A stretch of 64,000 nucleotides of DNA from an uncultured Rhizobium sp. Lineage in GTDB: Bacteria; Pseudomonadota; Alphaproteobacteria; Rhizobiales; Rhizobiaceae. Shown in pieces: positions 62,372 through 64,000 of the stretch. A program made the position numbers and the translations under genes. Below the pieces are notes generated by a model. It was given only the letters and a program-made list of their open reading frames with translations, did no database searches and was not told the DNA's origin. The stretch spans positions 29,477-93,476 of the forward strand of contig CAMFIF010000016.1 of the NCBI GenBank assembly GCA_945952415.1, given 5' to 3'. The stretch's first letter is position 1. Each line of letters begins with the position of its first letter.

Positions 62372-64000
62372 TCAGTCGAAACTGTCCATGGAGGACGCAT
62401 CCGCCGCATCGCGCCCGCCGGTCAAGATGGCGCGCTTGCCCACGTGATTGGCGGGGCCGACGAGACCTTCCTGCTCCATGCGCTCCACCAGCGAAGCGGC
62501 GCGATTATAGCCGATGCCCAGGCGCCGCTGGATATAGGAGGTCGAGCACTTCTTGTCGCGAAGCACCAGTTTGACGGCCTTTTCGTAAAGGTCGTTGCCG
62601 TCTTCCTCGGCGAGCGCCGACTTGTCGAAGACCGGTGCATCCTCCTCCGGCTCCTCCTCGCTGTCGTCCGCATCTTCCGTGACGGTGCCCAGATATTCCG
62701 GCCGGCCCTGCGTCTTCAGATGGGCGACAACCTTTTCCACCTCCTCGTCGGAGACGAAGGGACCGTGAACACGGGCAATCCGGCCACCGCCCATCATGTG
62801 CAGCATGTCGCCCTGGCCGAGCAGATGCTCTGCGCCCGGCTCGCCCAGAATGGTGCGGCTGTCGATCTTGGAGGTCACCTGGAAGGAAATGCGGGTCGGG
62901 AAATTGGCCTTGATGGTGCCGGTGATGACATCGACCGAGGGACGCTGGGTCGCCATGATCAGATGGATGCCCGCCGCCCGCGCCATCTGCGCCAGACGCT
63001 GGATGGCACCTTCGATTTCCTTGCCGGCCACCATCATCAGGTCAGCCATTTCATCGACGATCACGACGATATAAGGCATCGCCGTCAGGTCCATCTCGAC
63101 CTGTTCGTAAAGCAGTTCGCCCGTCTGCTTGTCGAAGCCGTTCTGCACCGTGCAGAATATCGCCTCACCCTTGGCGCGGGCCGCTGCTGCCCGGCTGTTA
63201 TAGCCATCGATGTTGCGAACACCGAGGCGCGACATTTTCCGGTAGCGCTCCTCCATTTCCCGAACGGCCCATTTGAGCGCCATCACCGCCTTCTTGGGAT
63301 CGGTGACCACGGGGGTGAGGAGGTGGGGAATGCCGTCATAGACCGAAAGCTCCAGCATTTTCGGATCGACCATGATCAGCCGGCATTCCTCCGGCTTCAG
63401 CCGGTAGATGAGCGACAGGATCATGGTGTTGATGGCGACGGACTTGCCCGAACCGGTGGTGCCCGCTACCAGGAGATGGGGCATCTTGGCAAGTTCGGCG
63501 ATCACGGGCTCGCCGCCGATGGTCTTGCCGAGGCAAAGCGGCAGGTGGAAGCGGCTGCCCGCATAGTCGCCCGATTCGATCAGCTCGCGCAGATAAACCG
63601 TTTCCCGGACGGGATTGGGCAGCTCGATGCCGATGACATTGCGGCCGGGCACGACCGCAACGCGGGCCGAGAGAGCAGACATGGAGCGGGCGATGTCATC
63701 GGACAGACCGATCACGCGGGAGGATTTGACCCCCGGTGCGGGCTCGAACTCATAGAGCGTCACGACCGGGCCGGGGCGCACATCGATGATTTCGCCCTTG
63801 ACGCCAAAATCCTCCAGCACGCTTTCGAGAAGACCGGCGCTCTGCTCCAGCGCTTCGGGCGTCATGGCGGTTTCGACGCGCAGGCTCGGCTCCTGCAGCA
63901 ACTCGATCGACGGGAATTCATAGCCTTCCGATGCGACCGGATCGGCTAGCGTTTCGATCATGGAAAGGCGCGGCTTTTCGGGCGGCGCGGGAAGACGTAT
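62372..64000 (-). CDS. ftsK: DNA translocase FtsK, C-terminal part (cut by window edge)
   Basis: The frame is open to the right edge; about 542 residues are visible. The motor domain has Walker [15 protein letters not shown], Walker [13 protein letters not shown], and [20 protein letters not shown]. The C-terminal gamma winged helix, which reads KOPS sequences and contacts XerCD, is [19 protein letters not shown]. FtsK pumps DNA at the division septum to resolve chromosomes. The N-terminal membrane domain lies outside the window. Confidence 0.95.
   Translation of the reverse strand: MRLPAPPEKPRLSMIETLADPVASEGYEFPSIELLQEPSLRVETAMTPEALEQSAGLLESVLEDFGVKGEIIDVRPGPVVTLYEFEPAPGVKSSRVIGLSDDIARSMSALSARVAVVPGRNVIGIELPNPVRETVYLRELIESGDYAGSRFHLPLCLGKTIGGEPVIAELAKMPHLLVAGTTGSGKSVAINTMILSLIYRLKPEECRLIMVDPKMLELSVYDGIPHLLTPVVTDPKKAVMALKWAVREMEERYRKMSRLGVRNIDGYNSRAAAARAKGEAIFCTVQNGFDKQTGELLYEQVEMDLTAMPYIVVIVDEMADLMMVAGKEIEGAIQRLAQMARAAGIHLIMATQRPSVDVITGTIKANFPTRISFQVTSKIDSRTILGEPGAEHLLGQGDMLHMMGGGRIARVHGPFVSDEEVEKVVAHLKTQGRPEYLGTVTEDADDSEEEPEEDAPVFDKSALAEEDGNDLYEKAVKLVLRDKKCSTSYIQRRLGIGYNRAASLVERMEQEGLVGPANHVGKRAILTGGRDAADASSMDSFD

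Overview
This window looks like chromosomal or megaplasmid DNA of a high-GC alphaproteobacterium of the Rhizobiales, most likely Rhizobiaceae (Rhizobium, Agrobacterium, Shinella or Ensifer type). The evidence is the GC-rich coding style, the wealth of ABC transporters and aromatic catabolism, the ATGA/TGATG-coupled operons, and intergenic palindromes of the rhizobial mosaic-element (RIME) kind. Genus is an inference; no rRNA is present to fix it.

Left part (1-18.6 kb). The tail of a peptide-type ABC transporter and an exported VOC protein are followed by an AraC regulator divergent from a flavin reductase - SDR - styrene/indole monooxygenase operon. Next come a MarR-like regulator and a RutA/RutF-like flavin monooxygenase-reductase pair. 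After a beta-lactamase-fold hydrolase there is a seven-gene operon headed by 2-aminobenzoyl-CoA monooxygenase/reductase, with SDR, two crotonase activities, acyl-CoA dehydrogenase, RidA, 3-hydroxyacyl-CoA dehydrogenase and thiolase. My reading is an indole (or related N-heterocycle) to anthranilate to beta-oxidation route; the CoA ligase is missing from the window. A palindrome TTTAAA(C/T)TTAAA lies before the first operon and twice before the anthraniloyl-CoA operon, suggesting shared control.

Middle (18.6-28 kb) is a complete 4-hydroxyphenylacetate / homoprotocatechuate meta-cleavage cluster: hpaFEDGHI on the minus strand, divergent hpaR, hpaBC on the minus strand, and divergent hpaA. The hpaF-hpaR and hpaB-hpaA intergenic regions share a 10-base operator-like sequence.

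28-40 kb carries an amine/omega-amino-acid module: an IclR - Tm-1-like - HAD - class III aminotransferase operon, a divergent PuuC-like aldehyde dehydrogenase, an AcuI-like reductase, a polyamine-type ABC transporter (ATPase and two permeases, no binding protein in the window), a BetI-like TetR and an RpiR regulator. 40-45 kb is a LysR-controlled valine/isobutyrate operon (isobutyryl-CoA dehydrogenase, 3-hydroxyisobutyryl-CoA hydrolase, 3-hydroxyisobutyrate dehydrogenase, enoyl-CoA hydratase).

45-64 kb holds an OpgC-like membrane protein, two small stress-type proteins and a YghA-like SDR; an ATP-dependent DNA ligase with its exonuclease; a LacI-controlled sugar ABC importer with isomerase and Gfo/Idh oxidoreductase, with a striking double operator; a membrane PQQ dehydrogenase preceded by a tiny membrane protein; an AI-2E family transporter; and the C-terminal part of the DNA translocase FtsK running off the right edge. 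I saw no tRNA, rRNA, CRISPR array, insertion sequence or prophage.
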